DNA of 64,000 nucleotides from Haloarcula sp. H-GB4 (GCF_030848575.1 NZ_JAVDDX010000002.1:1-64000), one strand, 5' to 3'; counted from the first letter of the stretch, positions 15,544 to 23,971 are shown. Program-made: numbers and translations. The notes: generated by a model from the letters alone, not told the origin.

Positions 15544-15645
15544 ACGGTCCGAAGTTATTCTAGCGGCGGGAACTGCGGATGAACTGCTTGTCCTTCATAA
15601 AAGATTTAGCAGTGTTTCTTGTACCGTGGGCCCTTCCATCATGAT

Positions 15646-17298
15646 ATGCCAGGAGGCAGCCCGCAAACTCTACGACCGTTCCTGTGGCGTGCAGAAACAC
15701 TGTATCCGGACACAGAGGTCGTCTCTCGTACCCACGAGGGTATCGTCCGCCGCGACTACGCCGAATCTGTCGAACGGACGGCACAGTTAGCGAACGCGAT
15801 CGAGGAAGCCGGCTATGGCGACGGCGAACGACTCGGGACGTTCTGTTGGAACCACAGCCGTCACTTCGAGACGTACTTCGGGGTACCCGGAACCGGTGCG
15901 CAGCTACACACTATCAATCCGCTCCTGCCCGACGAACACATTCAGTATATCGTCAGCGACGCACAGGATGAACTCATTTTCGTCGACGAGTCGCTCCTCC
16001 CGAAACTCGAGGGTGCCGCCACCGATGATCCCGAGTCCTTCGAGACGGTCGAGCAGTTCGTCGTCATGAGCGAGTCTGTTCCGGACACGGAGCTTGATGC
16101 CGTTGCCTACGAGTCGTTCATCGCCGACCAGCCGACGGAGTACGACTGGCCCGAACTGGAGGAGGACCGCCCCGCCGGTCTCTGTTACACGTCCGGCACG
16201 ACTGGGCGGCCGAAAGGCGTCGAGTACACCCAGCAGATGCTGTGGAGCCACACAATGGCGATTCAATCACCACAGGGGATCCCACTCGACGACGACGACG
16301 TGATGATGCCTGTCGTCCCGATGTTCCACGTCAACGCGTGGGGACTCCCATTCTCAGCAACTGCCGGCGGGGCCAAGCACGTCTACCCCGGCCCACAGCC
16401 GGAGCCGGCGGACCTTGCGAAGCTCATCGAAGAGGAGGACGTCACCGTCACTGCCGGCGTCCCGACCGTCTGGCTGGGACTGATGGAGTACATCAAAGAG
16501 AACGATGTTGACCTCTCCTCGCTTGAGCGTCTCATCGTCGGCGGAAGCGCCGCACCGGAGGCGATGATCCGGTTCTTCGACGACCGCGACGTGGAACTTG
16601 TCCACGCCTGGGGGATGACCGAGACGGCCCCGGTGGGTGCGGTGGCGTCCCTGCGGAGCGACCTAGAGGACGCCGACTATCAGACGCAACTGGACAAGCG
16701 CTCGAAACAGGGACTCATCACGCCCGGGCTGGAGTTCCGTGTCATCGACGACAACGGCAACGAGGTCCCGCACAACGGCGAGGACTTCGGCGAACTCCAC
16801 ATCCGCGGGCCATGGGTAACGACAGAGTACTTCAAGCGACCGGAAGCAAACGAACAGGAGTTCGAGGACGGCTATCTGAAGACTGGCGACGTGGTGTCCG
16901 TCGACGAGGACGGCTACATTAAGATCGTCGACCGGGCAAAAGACGTTATCAAGAGCGGCGGGGAGTGGATCTCTTCGCTCGAACTGGAAAACGAACTGAT
17001 AGCCCACGACGACGTGAACGAAGCGGCAGTCATCGGTGTCCCCCACGAGCGCTGGCAGGAGCGCCCGCTCGCCATGATCGTTCCGACGGCCGACGCCGAC
17101 GAGGAGACGCTTGGCGATGAACTCCGGGAGTACATTCTCGACTCCTACCCCAAGTGGTGGGTCCCGGATAACTTCGTCACTATCGACGAGGTCCCGAAGA
17201 CGGCAACTGGAAAGTTTGACAAAAAGTCGCTCCGCGACGAGTACGCCGACGAATCGCTCGTCGAGGGCCGCGTCCCTGACGACGCCGCGCCGGAATAG
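15646..17298 (+). CDS. Long-chain acyl-CoA synthetase (AMP-forming)
   Basis: 550 residues from ATG at 15646 (MPGGSPQTLRPFLWRAETLYP). AMP-binding P-loop YTSGTTGRPKGVEYT near residue 185, adenine region VHAWGMTETAPVG, the YLKTGDVVSVDEDGYIKIVDRAKDVIKSGGEWIS core, and the C-terminal catalytic lysine in KTATGKFDKKSL. It activates fatty acids to acyl-CoA via acyl-adenylate. Closest in style to the medium/long-chain (FadD/AlkK) ligases. An acyl-CoA dehydrogenase lies close by on the same strand, suggesting a beta-oxidation pair separated by a lipoprotein gene on the other strand. Confidence 0.92.
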   Translation: MPGGSPQTLRPFLWRAETLYPDTEVVSRTHEGIVRRDYAESVERTAQLANAIEEAGYGDGERLGTFCWNHSRHFETYFGVPGTGAQLHTINPLLPDEHIQYIVSDAQDELIFVDESLLPKLEGAATDDPESFETVEQFVVMSESVPDTELDAVAYESFIADQPTEYDWPELEEDRPAGLCYTSGTTGRPKGVEYTQQMLWSHTMAIQSPQGIPLDDDDVMMPVVPMFHVNAWGLPFSATAGGAKHVYPGPQPEPADLAKLIEEEDVTVTAGVPTVWLGLMEYIKENDVDLSSLERLIVGGSAAPEAMIRFFDDRDVELVHAWGMTETAPVGAVASLRSDLEDADYQTQLDKRSKQGLITPGLEFRVIDDNGNEVPHNGEDFGELHIRGPWVTTEYFKRPEANEQEFEDGYLKTGDVVSVDEDGYIKIVDRAKDVIKSGGEWISSLELENELIAHDDVNEAAVIGVPHERWQERPLAMIVPTADADEETLGDELREYILDSYPKWWVPDNFVTIDEVPKTATGKFDKKSLRDEYADESLVEGRVPDDAAPE

Positions 17299-17352
17299 GG
17301 GGAGTGCGAGCGTCTCCAGCGAGCAGTATCGGTGACCGGACGCCAATAACGG

Positions 17353-18126
17353 TTACTGGACGCCAGTGACAAGATTCCGAACTTCGGTCCGGTAGGCATC
17401 GGGCTGGAGTCCGAGATCGACATCGACGGTGACCGTGATTCCATCACTCAGGTCGTTTTCAACGACCTGCTCGAAGTTCTGTGCCGGGTACGCGCCCCCA
17501 GATATGATGACGAAATCGCCGTGATGCCAGACGGCGAACATCGCCGAGATGTCGATATCGCTGGCTGGTATCTCGACGGCCTCGTCCTCGGTCACGTCGA
17601 AGGAAATCCCTTCGAATGGGTACACAGCGGACAGTTCCACCGTCTCAGCTGTCTCACCGGTGTCAACATTGATTCTCCCTTCACCGGATTTCTCGATGTC
17701 GGTCAGCCCCTGTGCTTCCATCTGCTGTTCGAAGCTGTCGCGGGCATTTGTTCTGACTTCCGCCAGCAGTTCCTCGCGGCCCACACCAGCTGGGAGATTA
17801 TCGAGATTCGGACTGAAGTCCACTCGCGTGGCAAAAAACACGGAGAGCGCGGTCTGGACTTGGTCAAGGGTTCGGTTGGCGACACGCTCCTGTAGTTGTT
17901 CGTCGACATACTGGACCGTACTGGAGACAGCCTCAACCGAAACCGGGCCATAGCTTCGGTCGAACACTGTCTCCGAGGACTGGTCCGTTTGCGTCCAGCC
18001 ACCATCGTTCAGTTGCGCTGTCGGAACATCCGGTGGCGGTGCCTCGGCTGCGGCCAGAAACGAACATCCCGCAAGCCCGGCGGTTCCAAGGGTTGCTCCG
18101 GCAAGCAGGTAGTCTCGACGATTCAT
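17353..18126 (-). CDS. Tat-type lipoprotein of unknown function
   Basis: 257 residues from ATG at 18126 (MNRRDYLLAGATLGTAGLAGCSFLAAAEA). The twin-arginine and the LAGC lipobox predict Tat export and lipid anchoring at the outer face. The mature domain alternates amphipathic helix (RVANRTLDQVQTALSVFF) and beta strands, and resembles haloarchaeal DUF6517-like lipoproteins only in general layout. The reading frame extends 37 codons upstream but without family character. It is convergent with the acyl-CoA synthetase and divergent from the acyl-CoA dehydrogenase. Confidence 0.75.
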   Translation of the reverse strand: MNRRDYLLAGATLGTAGLAGCSFLAAAEAPPPDVPTAQLNDGGWTQTDQSSETVFDRSYGPVSVEAVSSTVQYVDEQLQERVANRTLDQVQTALSVFFATRVDFSPNLDNLPAGVGREELLAEVRTNARDSFEQQMEAQGLTDIEKSGEGRINVDTGETAETVELSAVYPFEGISFDVTEDEAVEIPASDIDISAMFAVWHHGDFVIISGGAYPAQNFEQVVENDLSDGITVTVDVDLGLQPDAYRTEVRNLVTGVQ

Positions 18127-18252
18127 GCCCGAGGAAGGCCATAGCCATGCAAAAGCGTGCTGGCCGATTATCAGCGGTTTTCGGGAAACAACTATGACGG
18201 TGTTTGGCAGAGTTCCACGGAGTATATGAGTACACAAACCATGATAATTCCC

Positions 18253-19407
18253 ATGGATCTGCTATCCGAGAAACTCGTTCCGGAACACGCACACGAGGTC
18301 AAGGAAGAGGCTCGGGAGTTCGCCGCGGAGCACATCGAGCCAGTCGCGGGTGAGTACTACGCGTCCGGGGAGTACCCCTGGGATGTACTCGAAGCGGCAA
18401 CGGAGGCTGGACTCGTCGCACAGGATATCGGCGAAGAGTGGGGCGGGAGCGGCTACGACCTCCAGCAGATGCTTGCGATGGCAGAGGAGTTGTACAAAGC
18501 CGACGCAGGGATCGCGCTGACAATCCAACTCGCCAGCTTCGGGGCGGAGATCGTCGAGGACCACGGCGCAGACTGGCAGAAAGAGGAGTTCCTTGAGCCC
18601 GTCGCCGCCGGCGATCAGCTTACCGGTCTCGCCGTCTCCGAACCGGAGACGGGGAGCGACCTCGCCGGGATGACGACGGCCGCCGAGAAAGACGGTGACG
18701 AGTGGGTGATTAACGGCGAAAAATACTGGATCGGCAACGGCGTCGAGGCGGACTGGGTGACGCTGTACGCCAAGACCGGTGACGACCCGAACGACCGCTA
18801 CGGGAACTACTCGATGTTTATCGTTCCGACGGACGCCGACGGCTACCACGCCGAGCACATCCCTGAAAAGATGGGCTTCCGGGCGTCCAAGCAGGCCCAC
18901 ATTGTGCTCGATGACTGCCGGATTCCGGAAGAGAATCTGGTCGGCGTGGAAGGGGCCGGCTTCTATATGCTCGCTGAGTTCTTCAACCACGGCCGCGTCG
19001 TCGTCGGCGGACACGGCCTCGGTCTGGCCGCGGCAGCCATCGAGGAAGCATGGGAGTTCGTCCACGACCGCGAAGCCTTCGGCAAGACCGTCGACGAATT
19101 CCAGGCGGTCCAACACAAGCTGGCCGATATGCAACTCAGCCTCCAGTCCGCCCGGACCCTCACCTGGCACGCGGCTGAGCGCGTCGCCAATCAGGAGAAC
19201 TCCGGCTACTGGGCCGCATTGGCAAAGACCAACGCGACCGAAGCCGCGATGGACTGTGCGGAGAAGGGGATGCAACTCCACGGTGGGCGATCCGTGCTGA
19301 CAGAGAACCGCATTTCCCGCGTGTACCGCGACGTGCGGATTCCGGTCATCTACGAAGGAGCCAACGACATCCAGCGGAATCTCATCTACAACCAGGCACC
19401 GATGTAA
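18253..19407 (+). CDS. Acyl-CoA dehydrogenase
   Basis: 384 residues from ATG at 18253 (MDLLSEKLVPEHAHEVKEEAREF); ATG at 18241 would add four residues. Motifs: GLAVSEPETGSDLAG (FAD/substrate region, about residue 125), FMVVG-equivalent hinge HGRVVVGGHGLGLA, and the C-terminal RVYRDVRIPVIYEGANDIQRNLI with the catalytic glutamate in YEG. It oxidises acyl-CoA to enoyl-CoA and passes electrons to ETF. Divergent from the lipoprotein gene, with about 125 bases between them for both promoters. Next to the replication-box field downstream. Confidence 0.93.
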   Translation: MDLLSEKLVPEHAHEVKEEAREFAAEHIEPVAGEYYASGEYPWDVLEAATEAGLVAQDIGEEWGGSGYDLQQMLAMAEELYKADAGIALTIQLASFGAEIVEDHGADWQKEEFLEPVAAGDQLTGLAVSEPETGSDLAGMTTAAEKDGDEWVINGEKYWIGNGVEADWVTLYAKTGDDPNDRYGNYSMFIVPTDADGYHAEHIPEKMGFRASKQAHIVLDDCRIPEENLVGVEGAGFYMLAEFFNHGRVVVGGHGLGLAAAAIEEAWEFVHDREAFGKTVDEFQAVQHKLADMQLSLQSARTLTWHAAERVANQENSGYWAALAKTNATEAAMDCAEKGMQLHGGRSVLTENRISRVYRDVRIPVIYEGANDIQRNLIYNQAPM

Positions 19408-19469
19408 CGGCGAGAGGTCAGTCACTCACTGCCGATTGATTGCGTCGCAAACGACGTGTTTTTCTGGGG

Positions 19470-20218
19470 TACACCACCCTTCGAGTGTTCTTTGTGGAAT
19501 TTGGCTGGCTAGCTATCACTACGACAGCAGTACACTACTGGACAGTCTGTACAGCCCGGAGAGACCAGACAGACAGGTCATTATGCTCCTGTACGAAGTC
19601 CATGCGAGTGATACCGAGTCGGTACACCACCCTACAAGTGTTCTGACATCACCGGACAGTCGACCTGACACCCTCATACAAGTGTTCTACCACCACCCTG
19701 CAAGTGTTTCCAGTTCGACTACAACTGGACCAGAACGGTGAACACGTGTTCACACACCACCCTGCAAGTGTTCGGACGGAAGGTGTGTGAGCATCTGAAA
19801 TGTCCGAAAACACCATGCTGCAAGTGTTGTTGTGGCGTTGTTTGGAGTTCTGATGCGACCTTGCACACCACCGTGCAAGTGTTTCACGCACTGATTGAGG
19901 TAGGTGAGAATACGCCGAAACACCACCCTGCAAGTGTTCCAAAACGGCCGTTTTGGGCGGTTTTTCCGTCAGATCAGGGTTCACACCACCCTGCAAGTGT
20001 TTTCGAAACGGAATACCGTCGAGCTGTGGTAGAAACGGGTGAACACACCAGTCTGCAAGTGTTCTACACACTGCAGCGGGGGACAGATACCAGATAACCA
20101 CCTGTATGTACTCCTCTTTCACTGTCTATTGTGGGGACACACACCACCCTGCAACTGTTCTGGACGCCACAATAGAGAGACCGCCGCTGGACACACACAC
20201 ACCACCGTGCAAGTGTTC
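19470..20218 (+). repeat. Field of about twelve origin-box repeats downstream of cdc6
   Basis: Unit consensus ACACCACCCTGCAAGTGTTC, all in the same direction. Copies: 19471, 19624, 19668 (degenerate), 19690, 19754, 19810, 19865, 19920, 19983, 20045, 20141 and 20199 (each 20 bp from the start given). In the central block the spacing is 55-63 bp. The gaps between units are unrelated to each other. The whole 835-bp gap from 19408 to 20242 is otherwise non-coding. The same unit flanks the AT-rich region on the other side of the gene, in inverted pairs. In Haloarcula hispanica an ORB-rich region downstream of cdc6E was reported to repress oriC2, probably by titrating Cdc6E. Confidence 0.88.
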
Positions 20219-20242
20219 TGGCGTGTGAGCCGACGGGGGTGG

Positions 20243-21571
20243 CTACGTGAACTGCCAGAGGTTCTGTTGCTCGTCGTCAGTAGTGTCCGGTGCCTCGAAC
20301 TCAGTCGCCTCGTCTTCCAGGTAGTGTTCGAGAATCCCGTTGACGTTGCTCGGTACGGCATCGCTGTAGGAGGACTGGAGTGCAGCGTTGATGATGTCGG
20401 TCGGGTCATCGGTGACCTCGTAAATGTACTTGCGGCCGCCCTTACGACCGAGATTGCGTTCCGCAGAGCGGACCAGCCCCTGCATCGAAAGCTGGTCAAG
20501 GAACTCGTAGATCTTCCGCTCGGATTTCACGCGGCGACCGCTCGACTCCGCAATCGAAGAATAGAGATTGTAGATCCGCTTCGTTGACGCCTCGTGTTTC
20601 GGCTCGATAAGTGCGAGCGTCGTCGCGAGATAGGTCAGCGCCTGCTGTGAACTCAGATCGTGTTCGAAGTAGTCAAGCAGTTCGTCGGTTTCGATGGTGT
20701 CTGTTGCCCGTCGTGTATGCGCTTCCGTCACACCATCTGCACCCTCCATCCGCGCGTACTCCCCAGCCTTTTCGAGGATTCGGAGTCCCTGCCGAACGTC
20801 ACCGCGTTCTTGTGCAGAGAAGGCCGCTGCTAGCGGGACGACGTCTTCGCCGAGCACGTCCTCCCGGAACGCAATGTCAGCGTAGTAGCCCAGAATGTCG
20901 CGAAGTTCGGTCGCGTCGTACGGGCCGAACTTGATCTCTCGCTCCCCCAGCGTTGATTTCACCTTGGGTTCCAACACGTCAACGAACTTGAGGTCGTTCG
21001 AGATACCGATGAGCCCAACCTTTGCATCGGTGATCGGCGTATTCTCGTTCGCTTCAGCTCGCGGCAGTTCGTAGAGAAAGTCGTTCCGTGCGTCCGCTGG
21101 AATGTTGTCAATCTCATCCAGAATTATCAGAACGTTCCCGCCCACAGCCTCTATCTCTTCGTAGAGGAACTCGAAGACGCTGTCAGTGCTGTAGCCACTC
21201 TCCGGGAGCTGGTTCTCAGGATCCCGGAACTCGTTGACGAGCGTATTTACCAGTGCATACGCCGACCGATAGTTCCGGCAGTTAATCGGACCGACAACGG
21301 TGAGCGGGATATCCTCAGCCTCGGCTTTCTCTTCGAGTTTGTCCCGTACCCACTTCGTGACGGCAGTCTTGCCGACCCCTGTTGGACCGTAGACGAAAAC
21401 GTTGTTGGGGTCGTGGCCGACGATGACGTCCTGAAGCGCGTTGATGTAGAACTCGATCTCTTCGTCGCGGTGGAAGATCGTATCCGGCGTGAACGTATCT
21501 TTTTTCAGCGGTTGCTTTCGTTCGAAGATCGCATCAGTCCCATCGAACGGGTTCTCGTTCACGTCGACCAT
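20243..21571 (-). CDS. cdc6E: Orc1/Cdc6 origin-binding initiator
   Basis: 442 residues from ATG at 21571 (MVDVNENPFDGTDAIFERKQPL). AAA+ ATPase domain with Walker A VYGPTGVGKTAV near residue 62, Walker B VLIILDEIDNIP, sensor 1 GISNDLKF and the arginine-rich sensor 2 region ERGDVRQGLRILEKAG; C-terminal winged helix (about 340-420: RKIYEFLDQLSMQGLVRSAERNLG). It recognises origin boxes and loads the MCM helicase. Both flanks carry box repeats, so it is an origin-linked initiator. The symbol rests on likeness of the locus to oriC2-cdc6E of Haloarcula hispanica, not on alignment. A TATA box sits about 27 bases before the start. Confidence 0.9.
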   Translation of the reverse strand: MVDVNENPFDGTDAIFERKQPLKKDTFTPDTIFHRDEEIEFYINALQDVIVGHDPNNVFVYGPTGVGKTAVTKWVRDKLEEKAEAEDIPLTVVGPINCRNYRSAYALVNTLVNEFRDPENQLPESGYSTDSVFEFLYEEIEAVGGNVLIILDEIDNIPADARNDFLYELPRAEANENTPITDAKVGLIGISNDLKFVDVLEPKVKSTLGEREIKFGPYDATELRDILGYYADIAFREDVLGEDVVPLAAAFSAQERGDVRQGLRILEKAGEYARMEGADGVTEAHTRRATDTIETDELLDYFEHDLSSQQALTYLATTLALIEPKHEASTKRIYNLYSSIAESSGRRVKSERKIYEFLDQLSMQGLVRSAERNLGRKGGRKYIYEVTDDPTDIINAALQSSYSDAVPSNVNGILEHYLEDEATEFEAPDTTDDEQQNLWQFT

Positions 21572-21593
21572 CGTATCCCATCTTTTGAGTGAC

Positions 21594-21604
21594 TGTATAT
21601 AAAA
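21594..21604 (-). promoter_or_regulatory. TATA box of cdc6
   Basis: Minus strand reads TTTTATATACA about 25-30 bases before the ATG at 21571, implying a nearly leaderless message. A degenerate box copy (ACCACCGTTCAAGTGTTT, 21611-21628) lies directly upstream of the TATA element. Confidence 0.6.
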
Positions 21605-21654
21605 CCAGTGACCACCGTTCAAGTGTTTCAAGTGTTTTCACGTCGGGAAGTCAC

Positions 21655-21674
21655 ACACCACCCTGCAAGTGTTT
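21655..21674 (+). promoter_or_regulatory. Origin recognition box, left
   Basis: Unit ACACCACCCTGCAAGTGTTT, preceded by further CA alternation, in the same direction as the downstream field. Confidence 0.8.
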
Positions 21675-21777
21675 CTCCGATTCCACTCGAAAACAGCCAC
21701 GAGCAGTCTGCTACACCGATATCTGACCTAGCGTACTTGACTCCTGCGATTCTTCATTCTCTGGCCATAGAACAGAT

Positions 21778-21825
21778 CTAGAACTAGAATATAATCTTAT
21801 ATCTTATGGTATATGAAATTTTGTC
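21778..21825. other. AT-rich presumed duplex-unwinding element
   Basis: The lowest-GC run near the origin, a series of TATA/ATAT words (for example AATATAATCTTATATC) between the two inverted boxes. No reading frame crosses it. Position between inverted origin boxes is the reason for the call. Confidence 0.65.
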
Positions 21826-22007
21826 TGGCTAATGTTGGACAGCAGATTCTATAGAACCTAGACTAAGGGCGCTCTATAGCGTCTAAATCTGTATATAACT
21901 GTCTTGACTCGATCACATAGTCTCGACGGGACAGAACAATCTTCCGTTTATTTAAGTATGGCCAAGTGGCTCCACCCCTCCCCACCCCCCACCCCTGCAA
22001 ACTCCGA

Positions 22008-22028
22008 GAACACTTGCAGGGTGGTGTG
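22008..22028 (-). promoter_or_regulatory. Origin recognition box, right, inverted
   Basis: Reverse complement of the unit (GAACACTTGCAGGGTGGTGTG), followed by TGTGTGGG. A C-rich tract with runs CCCC lies on its inner side, matching the G-rich stretch usually found next to haloarchaeal origin boxes. Confidence 0.8.
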
Positions 22029-22183
22029 TGTGGGTCCTGCTCTGCCACGAACATTTTAGTATAAAAGCACCTCGATGTCTATACGGCATGAAACCCCATT
22101 CCACAGCGAAACGCGGGTGATGCATCAGGCCAGCCCACTGCACATGGCACCGTCTTTACTTTGTGACAGTCCGTAGACATCGT

Positions 22184-22981
22184 ATGGACGACCTCGCAGT
22201 GACATCCGTTGACCGGGGCCGCGTACAGGCTGACCGAAACTTCGTCGTCGACGGATACAGCGTCGCAACGGCCTCGCACCGCAACCCGGAGCACGAGTAC
22301 GAAACGTACGTTGTGTGGAACCTCGTTATCGAAACACCGGAGCTAACGGTCCTCTGGGACACCGGCTCTCACCCGGAGGCCGGCGACGGGTACTGGCCGA
22401 CCCCGCTGTACGAGGCGTTCGCACACGTCAATGCCGCCGAGCATCCTTTGCCAGCAGATCTCGAAGACGCAGGCTACAGGATCGACGAGATCGATGCAGT
22501 CGTGATGAGCCACCTGCATCTAGACCACGCCGGCGGCCTGCGCAACTTCGCGGGAACGGACGTGCCGATCTACGTCCACCGCAAGGAACTCCCATACGCG
22601 TACTACAGCGCCAACACGGACGACGGCTCTATCGCCTACCTCGCCAGTGATTTCGATCGCGACCTGAACTGGGAGATCGTCTACGGCGACAGCTATCACC
22701 TCACTGACGGTATCGAACTGCTTCACCTCCCCGGCCACACGCCCGGGCTCATGGGTGCATTCGTCGACCGTCCGGACCGGCCGCTCCTCGTCGTCGGCGA
22801 CGAAGCCTACGTTGAGGCGAACTACGCAGGACAACCCATGGCGACGAGTCTCCTGTGGAACAACGGCGCATGGAAGGAGAGCCTCGAACGGTGTCGCGAC
22901 CGCCAGCGTGCCACAGGGGCTGAAGTGCTGCTCGGACACGACCTTGCGGTGTTTGAGAATGTATCCGGCACGACGGACTGA
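22184..22981 (+). CDS. MBL-fold hydrolase, N-acyl homoserine lactonase type
   Basis: 265 residues from ATG at 22184 (MDDLAVTSVDRGRVQ). The metal motif HLHLDHAGG is near residue 108, followed by HLPGHTPG near 180, an aspartate in VVGDEAYVE, and a late histidine in VLLGHDLAVF. This pattern fits the AiiA/AttM-like lactonase group that opens the ring of acyl-homoserine lactones or other lactones. True substrate is unknown. It reads away from the origin region and has about 155 bases before it that contain the right box edge. Confidence 0.82.
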   Translation: MDDLAVTSVDRGRVQADRNFVVDGYSVATASHRNPEHEYETYVVWNLVIETPELTVLWDTGSHPEAGDGYWPTPLYEAFAHVNAAEHPLPADLEDAGYRIDEIDAVVMSHLHLDHAGGLRNFAGTDVPIYVHRKELPYAYYSANTDDGSIAYLASDFDRDLNWEIVYGDSYHLTDGIELLHLPGHTPGLMGAFVDRPDRPLLVVGDEAYVEANYAGQPMATSLLWNNGAWKESLERCRDRQRATGAEVLLGHDLAVFENVSGTTD

Positions 22982-22999
22982 GACGCGGCCCGCATCAGG

Positions 23000-23182
23000 T
23001 CAGTCCGAGACAGCGACGAGCGTCCGGCGCTCCCCGTCATCGGTCGCCACGATCCATTGGTCGTCGTGACGCTCGATAACGGCCCAGACGCCCAAAAGGA
23101 GGTGTAAATCCAGTTCGAGACCGTTGACGCGCTCCCCAGTCTCTTGGATACAGAATTCTTGGGACTCAGCAATGTTCGTCAT
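23000..23182 (-). CDS. Small hypothetical protein
   Basis: 60 residues, acidic, opening MTNIAESQEFCIQETGERVNGLELDLHLLLGVWAV and ending in a short beta-like segment (WIVATDDGERRTLVAVSD). The amino acid use fits a true haloarchaeal gene. It lies 69 bases after the DICT-domain gene in the same direction, so the two may share a message. No family recognised. Confidence 0.55.
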   Translation of the reverse strand: MTNIAESQEFCIQETGERVNGLELDLHLLLGVWAVIERHDDQWIVATDDGERRTLVAVSD

Positions 23183-23251
23183 GTCACAGGCGAGACGGGA
23201 GCCAACGGCGAGCCGTGATAATGGTCGTGTTGCCCGGTTCGAACGCAGCGT

Positions 23252-23971
23252 TCACTGTTCGAGATAGCCGTACGTCTCCTCCAGATAGTCGATGATCCAG
23301 TCGACCGTGGACTCGTCGTAGGTCCAGAAGCCGTAGAACTCGCGCGGTTCGCGCTCCTCGGCCAGCAGGGCGCACTTCTGGGTTGGGTCACCGCCGCCGT
23401 CGAACACGACGAACCACGAGTCGGCAATCTCGTCCGATCGTTCCAGATGCAGCGAGAACGTACTGTACTCGGGCGGCTCGATGTCGGGGACAGCATAGGC
23501 GTGAACGTCCACATCGGTCTCGCCAAGCCGTTCGTAAAGGTCGAGTTCGCCCTGAAGCGTAGACAGCGTCTGAAAGCCGGCATGTAACGTTCCCTGCCCC
23601 ACTCGCCACGCGCGGTCCTCGATTTCGCGGGACGCGGCGGTCATCCGCTGGATTGACCATGAAGTGAACATGGTCTCGTCGAGGTGGTCGAGAATCGACA
23701 CGTACGGGCTGTTATCGCGCGTGATGTACTGTCGACCTTCGTTGAGCGAGTCTGTGAACGAGTTGAGGCTCGCGGCCGCGATGACTTCTGTATCCTCGCT
23801 GAGGGTGATAAACTCGCCCGGTCGCCCGCTCTCAGTCTGCTCGGTCTGAACGTGGACATTACGGTCCGCGAAGCGCTCGCGAAGGTCTTCGGCCGCTGTC
23901 GGCCCAGCGTTAAAGATAGTCAGCGTCTTCTGATGGTCCTCGACGCCGGTGATGAGTTCCGTTAACGACAT
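23252..23971 (-). CDS. DICT sensory domain protein
   Basis: 239 residues from ATG at 23971 (MSLTELITGVEDHQKTLTIFNAGP); a GTG eight codons upstream is also open. The DICT (diguanylate cyclase and two-component associated) domain covers the first half, with EFITLSEDTEVIAAASLNSFTDSL. The second half has a conserved haloarchaeal segment including SWFVVFDGGGDPTQKCALLAEEREPREFYGFWTYD. DICT domains are presumed light, redox or small-ligand sensors; in haloarchaea such stand-alone proteins are common and often lie next to regulators. Function is inferred from the domain only. Confidence 0.8.
   Translation of the reverse strand: MSLTELITGVEDHQKTLTIFNAGPTAAEDLRERFADRNVHVQTEQTESGRPGEFITLSEDTEVIAAASLNSFTDSLNEGRQYITRDNSPYVSILDHLDETMFTSWSIQRMTAASREIEDRAWRVGQGTLHAGFQTLSTLQGELDLYERLGETDVDVHAYAVPDIEPPEYSTFSLHLERSDEIADSWFVVFDGGGDPTQKCALLAEEREPREFYGFWTYDESTVDWIIDYLEETYGYLEQ

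Larger units (their letters stand above)
21611..22028. other. Replication origin (oriC2-type)
   Basis: The gap upstream of cdc6 has the standard haloarchaeal origin layout: a degenerate box (21611-21628), a perfect box in plus direction (21655-21674), an AT-rich presumed unwinding region (densest at 21778-21825), a C-rich tract on the plus strand (G-rich on the minus, about 21970-21996), and a perfect box in inverted direction (22008-22028). The two perfect boxes are about 335 bp apart and face each other. Orc1/Cdc6 binding to inverted boxes next to AT-rich DNA is how these origins work. Replication would be bidirectional from here. Confidence 0.85.

Noticed and set aside
18262-19425. 387-codon open frame opposite the acyl-CoA dehydrogenase
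   Set aside because: GC-rich third positions open a long antisense frame; the plus-strand protein is a clear family member.
19649-20122. 157-codon open frame on the minus strand with repeated HLQGGV-type words
   Set aside because: The words are translations of the origin boxes; the frame has no haloarchaeal acidity and no start signal.
19470-20218. CRISPR-like array of 20-bp repeats with 35-76 bp gaps
   Set aside because: Units vary from copy to copy, gaps are of unequal length, no cas genes lie near, and the same unit occurs in inverted form at the origin beside cdc6.
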